Below are positions 36,811-44,751 of a DNA stretch of 64,000 nucleotides, in pieces. The notes below the pieces were generated by a model. It ran no database searches and was not told the origin of the DNA. It saw only the letters and a list, made by a program, of their open reading frames with translations. This stretch comes from Denitratimonas sp037478135 (GTDB taxonomy: Bacteria > Pseudomonadota > Gammaproteobacteria > Xanthomonadales > Xanthomonadaceae), in contig NZ_JBBHDV010000006.1 of assembly GCF_037478135.1 (NCBI RefSeq), positions 124,001 through 188,000 on the forward strand, in the 5' to 3' direction. Position numbers and translations under genes: made by a program. Position 1 is the first letter of the stretch. Every line of letters starts with the position of its first letter.

Positions 36811-37040
36811 GCGCGGGGCGAACGCGGCACGAATACGGTGGCCTCGTCGCGCGGCTCCGCCAGCGACGCCAGCGACTGGACGATGAAGCTCACCGGCAAA
36901 TCCGGGTTGTCCAGCGCCGCACGCCCTACCTTGGCCCAGTACTCAACCTGACCGGCGATGGTGCGATGCTCGATGGCCGCCTCATTGCGTGCCTGATCGT
37001 AGAGTGTCTGGTCGATCCGGATGGAAGTTGAAGTGGACAT
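36807..37040 (-). CDS. ParD-like antitoxin
   Basis: 77 residues: MSTSTSIRIDQTLYDQARNEA followed by AIEHRTIAGQVEYWAKVGRAAL, a ribbon-helix-helix or ParD-like DNA-binding N-terminus with the common HRTIAGQVEYWA segment. The C-terminal tail (SLASLAEPRDEATVFVP) would embrace the toxin. The ATG at 37040 is used; a TTG at 37073 extends the frame but is unlikely. There is no strong ribosome-binding site. It probably represses its own promoter through the dyad just upstream. Confidence 0.78.
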   Translation of the reverse strand: MSTSTSIRIDQTLYDQARNEAAIEHRTIAGQVEYWAKVGRAALDNPDLPVSFIVQSLASLAEPRDEATVFVPRSPRA

Positions 37041-37077
37041 GCTGGTCGGCGTGCATTCGATGGGGAACTTCAATTTA

Positions 37078-37092
37078 CTACAAATGTGGTAG
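37078..37092 (-). promoter_or_regulatory. Operator candidate of the toxin-antitoxin operon
   Basis: Interrupted dyad CTACnAnnnTnGTAG, 38 bases upstream of the antitoxin ATG. On the minus strand it overlaps a weak -10-like hexamer (TAGTAA), with TTCAGA about 18 bases further upstream as a possible -35. This is the expected position for autoregulation, but the symmetry is imperfect. Confidence 0.35.
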
Positions 37093-37274
37093 AGCGTCTC
37101 TGAAGACAGTCCCTGCGCGGTAGAGAGGCGGGATTGGTTCGGATGGGTGATCGAGAAAGCTGATCAGCCGCGCGCCTCAGCCAGCTTCCCTGCATTCGGT
37201 CACGGCCTCCAGAGCGCTGCTTGCTGTGCTGTCGGACGAGCTGCGCTCTGCATGGGGGCGTGCGTGGTGCGAGC

Positions 37275-37294
37275 CCTTGATGCGGGCATCAAGG
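37275..37294. terminator. Hairpin in the clpB-to-antitoxin gap
   Basis: CCTTGATGC and GCATCAAGG form a 9-bp stem around GG, 50 bases beyond the clpB stop on the minus strand. No T-run follows, so it is a factor-assisted terminator or simply a palindrome. The remainder of the 303-base gap (37041-37343) shows no gene. Confidence 0.4.
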
Positions 37295-37343
37295 ACTCGC
37301 TGGAACGTTTCAGACGATCCCCACCACTGGCGAGGGAAAGCCG

Positions 37344-39938
37344 TCACATCTTGGCAAACACCAGATGCCCGCCTTCGGCCTCCACCCGGATGCTGTCGCC
37401 GCTGCTGAACTTGCCTTCCAGGATCTGCCGCGCCAGCGGGTTTTCCAGTTGCTGCTGGATCGCGCGCTTGAGCGGACGGGCACCATAGACCGGATCGAAA
37501 CCGATATTGCCGAGCAGATCAAGCGCGGCCTCGGAGATGTCCAGCTTCAACTGGCGCTCGGCCAGACGCTTCTCCAGATGGGTGATCTGGATACGCGCGA
37601 TCTGCCGGATCTGGGCCTTGTCGAGCGGGCGGAACACGACGATTTCATCGAGCCGGTTGATGAACTCGGGGCGGAACGCGCCCTGCACCACGCCCATCAC
37701 CGCGGCCTTCATCTGGATGTATTCCTCTTCGGTGTCGCCGGGCATGTCCTGGATCAGGTTCGAACCCAGATTGCTGGTCAGCACGATCACGGTGTTGCGG
37801 AAGTCCACGGTGCGACCTTGGCCATCGGTCAGGCGGCCATCGTCGAGCACCTGCAACAGCACGTTGAACACGTCCGGATGCGCCTTTTCCACCTCATCCA
37901 GCAAGATCACGCTGTAGGGGCGGCGGCGCACGGCCTCGGTCAGATAGCCGCCTTCGTCGTAGCCGACATAGCCCGGCGGCGCGCCGATCAGGCGGCTGAC
38001 CGAATGCTTCTCCATGAACTCGCTCATGTCGATGCGGATCATGGCCTCGTCCGAATCGAACAGGAATCCGGCCAGCGCCTTGCACAGCTCGGTCTTGCCG
38101 ACACCGGTCGGACCGAGAAACAGGAAGGAACCGGACGGGCGGTTCGGATCGGAAAGCCCGGCGCGCGCGCGCCGCACCGAATCGGATACCGCGGCCACCG
38201 CTTCGTCCTGACCGACGACGCGGGTGTGCAATTCCTGCTCCATACGCAGCAGCTTGTCGCGCTCGCCTTCGAGCATCTTGTTGACCGGGACGCCGGTCCA
38301 GCGGCTGACCACCTGCGCGATTTCCTCGGCGGTGACCTTGTCCTGCAGCAGTTTGAAACCGCGCCCTTCGCCTTCCTGCTCGACCGCAGCGGCGGCCTGC
38401 AACTGCTTTTCCAGCTGCGGAATCTGGCCGTACTGGATTTCCGACACCCGCGCGTAGTCGCCCTGGCGCATCGCGGCATCCAGCGCGATGCGGGCCTGGT
38501 CGATCTCTTCCTTGATGCTCTTGGTGCCGGCCACGGCGGCCTTCTCGGACTTCCAGACTTCCTCCAGATCCGAGTACTCGCGCTCCAGCGCTTCGATCTC
38601 GGCTTCAAGATCAGCCAGGCGTTGTCTGGACTCGCTGTCTTTTTCCTTCTTCAGCGCCTCGCGCTCGATCTTGAACTGGATCAGGCGGCGCTCGCGCCGG
38701 TCCAGCTCCTCCGGCTTGGAGTCGATCTCCATGCGGATGCGGCTGGCGGCTTCGTCCATCAGGTCGATGGCCTTGTCCGGCAGCTGGCGGTCGGCGATGT
38801 AGCGGTGCGACAGCGTGGCTGCCGCCACCACCGCCGGATCGGTGATTTCCACACCGTGGTGCACGGCGTATTTTTCCTTCAGCCCGCGCAGGATCGCGAT
38901 GGTGTCCTCGACGCTGGGCTCGCCCACGAACACCTTCTGGAAGCGCCGCTCCAGCGCGGCGTCCTTCTCGATGTACTTGCGGTATTCGTCCAGCGTGGTG
39001 GCGCCGACGCAGTGCAGCTCGCCGCGCGCCAGTGCCGGCTTGAGCATATTGCCCGCGTCCATCGCGCCCTCGGCCTTGCCGGCGCCGACCATGGTGTGCA
39101 GTTCGTCGATGAACAGGATGATCTGGCCTTCGTTCTTGGCCAGGTCGTTGAGCACGGCCTTGAGGCGTTCCTCGAACTCGCCACGGAACTTGGCGCCGGC
39201 GATCAGCGCACCCATGTCCAGGCTCAGCACACGCTTGTCGCGCAGACCTTCGGGCACCTCGCCGTGCACGATGCGTTGTGCCAGGCCTTCGACGATCGCG
39301 GTCTTGCCGACACCCGGCTCGCCGATCAGCACCGGATTGTTCTTGGTACGCCGTTGCAGCACCTGCACCACGCGGCGGATTTCCTCGTCACGGCCGATGA
39401 CCGGATCGAGCTTGCCGGACTCGGCGCGCGCGGTCAGGTCGATGGTGTATTTCTCCAGCGCCTGGCGAGTTTCCTCGGCGCTTTCCGACTGCACCGATTC
39501 GCCACCCCGGATCTTCTCGATCGCGGCCTCGATGCGGGTTTTATCCGCGCCGGCGGCCTTCAGCGCATCGCCGGCGGCGCCCTTGTCCTCCAGTGCCGCC
39601 AGCACGAACAGCTCGCTGGCGATGAAGGCATCGCCGCGCTGCTGCGCCAGCTTGTCGGTGAGGTTGAGTACGCGGTTGAGGTCGGCGGAGATGTTGATGT
39701 TGCCTTCCTGCCCGCGCACCTGCGGCAACGCCTCCAGCGCATGTCCCAGGCGCGTGCGCAAGGCACCGACATTGACACCTGCCTGCGCCAGCAGCGGCTG
39801 GGTGGAACCGCCGGACTGGTCCAGCAGGGCGGTCAGCACGTGCACCGGTTCGAGCATATTGTTGTCGCGCCCGACGGCCAGCGACTGCGCATCGCTGAGC
39901 GCCTGCTGGAAGCGCGAGGTGAGCTTGTCCATTCTCAT
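37344..39938 (-). CDS. clpB: ATP-dependent disaggregase ClpB
   Basis: Hexameric Hsp100 chaperone that rescues aggregated proteins with DnaK. It is 864 residues. The N-domain repeat (MRMDKLTSRFQQALSDAQSL...) is followed by AAA-1 with GEPGVGKT (206-213) and LFIDELH. The coiled-coil M-domain (about 400-525, REALKKEKDSESRQRLADLEAEIEALERE) comes next, then AAA-2 with GPTGVGKTELCKALA and ILLDEVEKAHPDV. The start is that of the family, with GGA eight bases upstream. A sigma32-type promoter lies 55-80 bases upstream. In related genomes clpB follows pgeF directly; here two genes intervene. Confidence 0.98.
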   Translation of the reverse strand: MRMDKLTSRFQQALSDAQSLAVGRDNNMLEPVHVLTALLDQSGGSTQPLLAQAGVNVGALRTRLGHALEALPQVRGQEGNINISADLNRVLNLTDKLAQQRGDAFIASELFVLAALEDKGAAGDALKAAGADKTRIEAAIEKIRGGESVQSESAEETRQALEKYTIDLTARAESGKLDPVIGRDEEIRRVVQVLQRRTKNNPVLIGEPGVGKTAIVEGLAQRIVHGEVPEGLRDKRVLSLDMGALIAGAKFRGEFEERLKAVLNDLAKNEGQIILFIDELHTMVGAGKAEGAMDAGNMLKPALARGELHCVGATTLDEYRKYIEKDAALERRFQKVFVGEPSVEDTIAILRGLKEKYAVHHGVEITDPAVVAAATLSHRYIADRQLPDKAIDLMDEAASRIRMEIDSKPEELDRRERRLIQFKIEREALKKEKDSESRQRLADLEAEIEALEREYSDLEEVWKSEKAAVAGTKSIKEEIDQARIALDAAMRQGDYARVSEIQYGQIPQLEKQLQAAAAVEQEGEGRGFKLLQDKVTAEEIAQVVSRWTGVPVNKMLEGERDKLLRMEQELHTRVVGQDEAVAAVSDSVRRARAGLSDPNRPSGSFLFLGPTGVGKTELCKALAGFLFDSDEAMIRIDMSEFMEKHSVSRLIGAPPGYVGYDEGGYLTEAVRRRPYSVILLDEVEKAHPDVFNVLLQVLDDGRLTDGQGRTVDFRNTVIVLTSNLGSNLIQDMPGDTEEEYIQMKAAVMGVVQGAFRPEFINRLDEIVVFRPLDKAQIRQIARIQITHLEKRLAERQLKLDISEAALDLLGNIGFDPVYGARPLKRAIQQQLENPLARQILEGKFSSGDSIRVEAEGGHLVFAKM

Positions 39939-39993
39939 CGTGATGTTCCGTATCAAACTTTGCGGGGCGGCAAAGAGCCGCGATGTCCACAAG

Positions 39994-40020
39994 GTGCGGG
40001 GCGGCCGAGGAGGATTCAAG
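39994..40020 (-). promoter_or_regulatory. Sigma32 heat-shock promoter of clpB
   Basis: On the minus strand: CTTGAA (40020-40015), 13-base spacer, then CCCCGCAC (40001-39994), close to the consensus CTTGAA-N13-15-CCCCATNT. It lies about 55 bases before the clpB start, where a heat-shock promoter is expected. Confidence 0.75.
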
Positions 40021-40216
40021 CGCGTCCGGGCGCATGCAAGCGACACGGGAAATCCCTACCATTGACGGCAGCTGAACAAATCCGGCGACCAAGGACCGAA
40101 AACATCGCCGCTTCCCGTATCCACACATCGACTCCGGCCTTTCTGGTGGCCTTGTGCCGCCGATAGCATGTCCCGCGTATCCAGTCCGCATCCGCTCCAA
40201 CGCATATAGGTACAGC

Positions 40217-41395
40217 ATGAACCTCAAGCACATCCTCGCCACCACCGCCTTGGCCGCCCTGATGCCACTGGGCGCCCACGCCGCCGAATATGTCGCCTAC
40301 GCCCAGGCCAACGGCCAGTCGATTCCACTGCCTTCACCCAGTGATCTGTCCGAGGTCAACACGCTGTATCTGGTCGATGTGAACTGGTCCGATTACCAGG
40401 GCCCGAAGACCCGCGTGGCGGTCAGCAAGGTCGACAACCGCTCCAGCATGCGCAGCTACAGCATGAGCAACAGCAGCGGCTATTCCTCCGACATTTCGTT
40501 CGCCTACCAGTCGGTGCCGGTGAACGGCATCGAGGCCATGATCACCGACGTGATGCACCAGACCGGCCGCTTCCGCATGGTAGAGCGCCAGGCCATCGGC
40601 AATGTGCTGCAGGAACAGGATTTCGGCGCCTCCGGCCGCGTCGCGCAGCCCTCGGCGGCGCAGATCGGTAGCGTGCTCGGCGCCGAATACCTGATCGAAG
40701 TGGTCATCACCAGCTACGAGCCGGGCGTGGCCGGCAACAACGTCAACGTCGGCGCACTGGCCTCCGGCACCCGCCTCGGCGGCCTGCTGGGCAATGTGCA
40801 TGTCGGCAGCAAGACCTCGATGATCGGCATGAACTTCCGCCTGATCGACGCCACCACCAGCGAGGTGATCTTCACCAACCAGGTGGATCGGGAAATCAAG
40901 GACTCGGGCATCGGCTTCGGCGCGGCGCGCTTTGGCAGCAGCAACGCCATGGGCGGCTTCATGAACCAGTACTCCAAGACCCCGATCGGTCAGGCTGTCA
41001 CCGCCGCGATCAACGAAGGCGTCTACGACCTGATCGCGCAGATCGGCGCACGCCCGGCCAGCGGCTCGGTGGTCAAGGCCGATGGCAACGGCATCTACCT
41101 CAACCTGGGCGCCGGCGCGGTGCAGGTCGGTGATCGTCTGTCGCTGATGGCCAAGGGCGAGGCCCTGATCGATCCGGAAACCGGCATCAGCCTGGGCAGC
41201 CAGGAAACCGAAATCGGCTCGGTGGAAGTCACCTCGGTGCAGGACCGCTTCTCGATCGCCCGCCTGACCGGCGGCAAGCTGCCCAAGACCGGCGACATCG
41301 TGCGCTCGCACCGGGCACCTTCCCAACTGGTCTACGCCGGCCTCGACCCGGCGCTGACCAAAAAGCCCGGCAAGCGCCGCAACAGCCGCCGCTGA
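40217..41395 (+). CDS. CsgG/HfaB-family outer-membrane-associated protein, non-lipoprotein
   Basis: 392 residues. A signal peptide (MNLKHILATTALAALMPLGAHA-AEY) lacks a lipobox cysteine, unlike E. coli CsgG, which is a lipoprotein. The CsgG fold segments are visible: VNGIEAMITDVMHQTGRFRMVERQAIGNVLQEQDFGASG, AAQIGSVLGAEYLIEVVITSYEP, and MNFRLIDATTSEVIFTNQVDREI. The final 110 residues form an extra domain, GSVVKADGNGIYLNLGAGAVQVGD, of SH3-like type. It is divergent from clpB and has its own terminator. No other curli gene (csgA, B, E, F) is nearby, so a different role in secretion or envelope assembly is likely. Confidence 0.82.
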   Translation: MNLKHILATTALAALMPLGAHAAEYVAYAQANGQSIPLPSPSDLSEVNTLYLVDVNWSDYQGPKTRVAVSKVDNRSSMRSYSMSNSSGYSSDISFAYQSVPVNGIEAMITDVMHQTGRFRMVERQAIGNVLQEQDFGASGRVAQPSAAQIGSVLGAEYLIEVVITSYEPGVAGNNVNVGALASGTRLGGLLGNVHVGSKTSMIGMNFRLIDATTSEVIFTNQVDREIKDSGIGFGAARFGSSNAMGGFMNQYSKTPIGQAVTAAINEGVYDLIAQIGARPASGSVVKADGNGIYLNLGAGAVQVGDRLSLMAKGEALIDPETGISLGSQETEIGSVEVTSVQDRFSIARLTGGKLPKTGDIVRSHRAPSQLVYAGLDPALTKKPGKRRNSRR

Positions 41396-41416
41396 TCCAG
41401 CCCCACACTCGAAACA

Positions 41417-41446
41417 AAAAAGCCGCCGGGAAACCGGCGGCTTTTT
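41417..41446 (+). terminator. Intrinsic terminator of the csgG-like gene
   Basis: GCCGCCGG and CCGGCGGC form an 8-bp stem closed by a GAAA tetraloop, flanked by AAAAA and TTTTT, 26 bases after the stop. It has a textbook rho-independent structure. Confidence 0.92.
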
Positions 41447-41474
41447 CATAGCGCTGACAGAAACACCCGTCTGC

Positions 41475-41509
41475 GCGATCAGACGGCAAGTGTGCGATCA
41501 GGCGGCAAG
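41475..41509. repeat. Two tandem 16-bp repeats (GCGATCAGRCGGCAAG)
   Basis: Copies at 41475-41490 and 41494-41509, differing by one base and separated by three. They lie in the convergent gap between the csgG-like and CPBP genes. No function evident. Confidence 0.5.
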
Positions 41510-41549
41510 CTCGTACCTGCAAGCACCACTGGCTTGATTGCCATGACAC

Positions 41550-42548
41550 TCAGCTGGATAGCAGGATCTGCAGTATCAGCAGCATTCCGTTGTAGAGCCC
41601 GTGTGCCAGGACAACCGCCAGCAAGGAACGGGTACGCAGCCAGAGCAGGCCCAGCACCAACCCCACCAGGAAGAAGTTCAACCACTCGAATATCGACGAA
41701 GGCAGGTGGATGGCAGCGAAAGACGCTGTACTCAGCAGCAGCGCCGTGGATTCACGCATCACCCGTGTGAGCCTTTCCAGCAACCACGCCCGGTAAATGA
41801 ATTCCTCGAAGACGGGCGCAATGAGACTGGCAACTATCAGCCAGGGCCAATGTTCCAGCGTGGGAAGCATGTCCGACCGCTCTGGCAGCCACTCGGCAAG
41901 ATCAGCCAGCGCACCCAGCGCAATCACGACCAGCAGGGCCACCACTCCATAACCCGCGCCCAGCCGTAACGCTACTACCCGACCCACGCTGGGCTGCCAA
42001 TCGGCCCAGTTAAGCCAAAGAGGGCGCCAGCCGCGCCGTGAAAGCCCATTGAACAACAGGATCAGGGCAGCCAACGGAACCAGGAAAAGCGGCATCAGCC
42101 AACCCTGATCTGTTGCGCCTCCCGCGGATTTCATGGTGAATCGCAAGCCGCTGCATGGAGACCCCAACCCCAACGCGTAAGCTTGCTGGAGCAGCGCTGC
42201 ATGGGGCTCCTGAATACTCACATCCCAAACTTGGGCGTGGAAGATCACCTCCAGCCTGGAAACGCGGCCCTCACACCTTTCCTCCACCTGATCATGCGCA
42301 TGCAGTGATATTTTCTGTATGCGCGGATCGCCCACATCCAGCACTGCGACCTGGGTCTTGAGACGCTCGAAGTCCTCCTGCCCACCTTCAACATGATGCA
42401 AGGTCTGATAAGTGAATTCCCGGGGCCCGGTCGCATCGGCCAACACCCCCAGAATCACGATGAAATAGCCCAGCACCGCAGGCAAAGCAAAAGTCAGCAG
42501 CAGGAACCTGGTGCGGCTCGTACCCATCGGCAAGCTGTTTGGTTGCAT
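41550..42548 (-). CDS. CPBP-family intramembrane protease (Abi/Rce1-like)
   Basis: 332 residues. One N-terminal helix (RFLLLTFALPAVLGYFIVIL) is followed by a soluble insert of about 110 residues (41-150) and then six to seven membrane helices. CPBP motifs are intact: E248-E249-F-I-Y-R253, H281 in FAAIHLPSS, and H316-G-L-Y-N320. The large loop after the first helix is unusual for the family. GGGGAGG lies just before the ATG. Such proteases are linked to prenyl-protein cleavage, bacteriocin immunity and stress signalling; the role here is unknown. It sits between the csgG-like gene and pgeF, same strand as pgeF. Confidence 0.85.
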   Translation of the reverse strand: MQPNSLPMGTSRTRFLLLTFALPAVLGYFIVILGVLADATGPREFTYQTLHHVEGGQEDFERLKTQVAVLDVGDPRIQKISLHAHDQVEERCEGRVSRLEVIFHAQVWDVSIQEPHAALLQQAYALGLGSPCSGLRFTMKSAGGATDQGWLMPLFLVPLAALILLFNGLSRRGWRPLWLNWADWQPSVGRVVALRLGAGYGVVALLVVIALGALADLAEWLPERSDMLPTLEHWPWLIVASLIAPVFEEFIYRAWLLERLTRVMRESTALLLSTASFAAIHLPSSIFEWLNFFLVGLVLGLLWLRTRSLLAVVLAHGLYNGMLLILQILLSS

Positions 42549-42881
42549 GAATCCTCCCCGGGCCAGCCTCGCGGGACCTCTCCCCGGACTGGAGTGCGTT
42601 TTGCCAGAGTCCCCCCGGCGTCGGGATGGCTGGACCAAGCGTCAACAGAGCACCTTACCCTGAACGCGTCCGGCCGAAGCCACCAACTCCTCACGAACCG
42701 CCCGGTCCTTTCAATGAACCCCGACAACGAAAGGTGGACGCATGACCGAAGACGGAGTTGATCCGGACCCCTGCGGAACGTGTTCTGCCTGAGCATGGCG
42801 CGCCCGGGGGCTGCCTTGATTTTCTGCCTCAGGACGCCCAACCCAATCGGTGGCGAGAGAATTGGAATTCAGACACAAAAT
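42549..42881. other. Gap between pgeF and the CPBP gene
   Basis: 333 bases upstream of the CPBP gene and downstream of pgeF. Only short, family-less open frames cross it. It probably holds the CPBP promoter. Nothing else seen. Confidence 0.4.
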
Positions 42882-43634
42882 TCAACGCGCGAGCCACACC
42901 AGCGACGCCATACGCCCGGTGCGCCCATCGCGGCGCCAGGAATAGAAGCGCTGCGGGTCGGATATCGTGCACAGGTCGCCGCCGGATACGGCGGTTACGC
43001 CTGCGGCGGCCAGGCGGCGGCGTGCCAGGGCGTAAAGATCGACCAGCCAGTGTCCGGGCCGGATGGCAACAAAGCAGGTTGCCGCAGCGGGATCGGGGTC
43101 GACGAAGACGGCACGCACTTCCTCGCCGATTTCATAATGGGCTGGTCCGGCAGCCGGGCCGAGCCAGGCCAGGATGTTTTCCGGTGCGCTGCGCATGGCT
43201 GCGACAGTGGCTTCGAGCACGCCCGCGGCCAATCCGCGCCAGCCGGCGTGTGCGGCGGCGATTTCACTGCCATTTTTCGTGGCGAACAATACCGGCAGGC
43301 AATCGGCTGTGAGGATCGCCAGCACCGCGCCGGGAACATCGGTGACGGCGGCATCGGCCTGTCGCGGCATGGAGACAGGTTCGCGTGAGAGCACACGATG
43401 CACGCCAGTGCCATGCACCTGTGAAAGCCAGTGCGGCGGATGGGGAAGCGCCGCCAGTTCGATCAGTCGCTGGCGGTTGGCGGCCACCGCGTCGGCAGCA
43501 TCGCCGCAGTGCGCACCCAGGTTGAAGGCATCGAATGGCGGCTGCGACGCACCGGGCAGCAACCGGGTCGTGACTGCCGCGCGCAGATTCTGCGGGGCCG
43601 GCCAGTCCGGCTGGATCAGGTGTTCAGTGGTCAT
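42882..43634 (-). CDS. pgeF: Peptidoglycan editing factor PgeF (laccase-domain protein)
   Basis: 250-residue YfiH/PgeF protein that removes wrong amino acids (L-Ser) from peptidoglycan precursors; the family was earlier annotated as polyphenol oxidase or purine phosphorylase. Zinc-binding residues are His74 (SQVHG), Cys112 (TADCLPV) and His129 (AAHAGWRG). The C-terminal signature is YSWRRDGRTGRMASLVWL. It overlaps the end of rluD by 11 bases, so the two are translated together, the order seen in many gammaproteobacteria. Confidence 0.93.
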   Translation of the reverse strand: MTTEHLIQPDWPAPQNLRAAVTTRLLPGASQPPFDAFNLGAHCGDAADAVAANRQRLIELAALPHPPHWLSQVHGTGVHRVLSREPVSMPRQADAAVTDVPGAVLAILTADCLPVLFATKNGSEIAAAHAGWRGLAAGVLEATVAAMRSAPENILAWLGPAAGPAHYEIGEEVRAVFVDPDPAAATCFVAIRPGHWLVDLYALARRRLAAAGVTAVSGGDLCTISDPQRFYSWRRDGRTGRMASLVWLAR

Positions 43635-44607
43635 CCTGGTGTTCGGCCATGTCGGCACGCAATGCAGCCGCCAGGGCCAGCAGATCGGGCGGTGCCGGTG
43701 CGGTGATGTCCAGCGGCTCGCCCGTGACCGGATGCTCCAGTGCCAGCTTTTCCGCATGCAGCGCCTGGCGCCGGAAACCGCGCAGCGTGGTGATCAGTTC
43801 CTCGCTGGCCGCCTTCGGCAGCCGCAACGATCCACCGTAGAGCGGATCGCCGAGCAGTGGATGACGGATGTGCGCCATGTGCACGCGGATCTGGTGGGTG
43901 CGGCCGGTTTCCAGTACACACTCGATACGGGTGTGGATGCGGTAACGCTCGCGCACGCGGTAATGCGTGACGGCCGGCTTGCCATCCTCGACCACGGCAC
44001 GGCGTAGACGGTCGACCGGGTGCCGGTCCAGCGGTGCGTCGATGCTGTTGCCGGCGATGATCGCGCCGTTGACGATGGCCTCGTACTGGCGATGGATGCG
44101 GCGCTCCGCGAGTTGTTCCGTCAACGCGGCCTGCGCTTGCGGCGTGCGCGCCACGATCAGCGCACCGGAGGTGTCCTTGTCCAGCCGGTGCACGATGCCG
44201 GCGCGCGGCAGCGATGCCAGTGCCGCATCGTGGTGCAGCAAGGCGTTGACCAGCGTGCCTTGGTGGTTGCCGGCGCCCGGATGCACCACCAGCCCGGCCG
44301 GCTTGTTCAGCACCAGCAGGTGCTCGTCCTCGTACAGCAGCGACAGTGCGATCGGTTCCGCCACCATCGCCGCTGGCGTTTCCAGTGTGGCGTGGATGTC
44401 CACTGTTTCGCCGCCGCGCACTGCATCACGCGGGCGCGGGGTGCGGCCATCCACCCGGACCTCACCGGCCTTGATCCAGGCTGTCAGGCGCGAGCGCGAG
44501 AACTCGGGAAACAGTTCGGCCAGGACCTGGTCGATGCGGCGCCCGGCGGCTTCCAGCGGGATCTGGGCGCGGCGTGCCGCGATGTCGGGCTCATCAGGTG
44601 TGTTCAT
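43624..44607 (-). CDS. rluD: 23S rRNA pseudouridine synthase RluD
   Basis: Makes pseudouridines 1911, 1915 and 1917 in helix 69 of 23S rRNA. It is 327 residues. An N-terminal S4 domain (RRIDQVLAELFPEFSRSRLTAWIKAGEVRVDG) is followed by the catalytic block GIVHRLDKDTSGALIVARTP with Asp143. The C-terminal RTHQIRVHMAHIRHPLLGDPLYGG is conserved. The ATG at 44607 is preferred to an upstream in-frame ATG at 44652. It is divergent from bamD across 144 bases, the usual arrangement. Confidence 0.95.
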   Translation of the reverse strand: MNTPDEPDIAARRAQIPLEAAGRRIDQVLAELFPEFSRSRLTAWIKAGEVRVDGRTPRPRDAVRGGETVDIHATLETPAAMVAEPIALSLLYEDEHLLVLNKPAGLVVHPGAGNHQGTLVNALLHHDAALASLPRAGIVHRLDKDTSGALIVARTPQAQAALTEQLAERRIHRQYEAIVNGAIIAGNSIDAPLDRHPVDRLRRAVVEDGKPAVTHYRVRERYRIHTRIECVLETGRTHQIRVHMAHIRHPLLGDPLYGGSLRLPKAASEELITTLRGFRRQALHAEKLALEHPVTGEPLDITAPAPPDLLALAAALRADMAEHQDDH

Positions 44608-44751
44608 GAAGTGGTTCACAGCAATCCGGGGCGGGCGGGAATCTGAACCCACGGCACGCGGCCGGCGGCTTCACGGCTTCTTAATGGCCGATTCCCTGCT
44701 TTCAGCTATTATGCGCCGCTCCGCGTTGATCGCGGCATCACAGAGCCTTCG

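Noticed and set aside
30562..37092. Prophage or integrative element around the lower-GC genes
   Set aside because: No integrase, transposase, attachment repeats or phage structural genes seen; only the toxin-antitoxin pair hints at mobility.
37365..40166. 933-codon + strand frame opposite clpB
   Set aside because: Entirely antisense to ClpB with no domain; clpB is certain.
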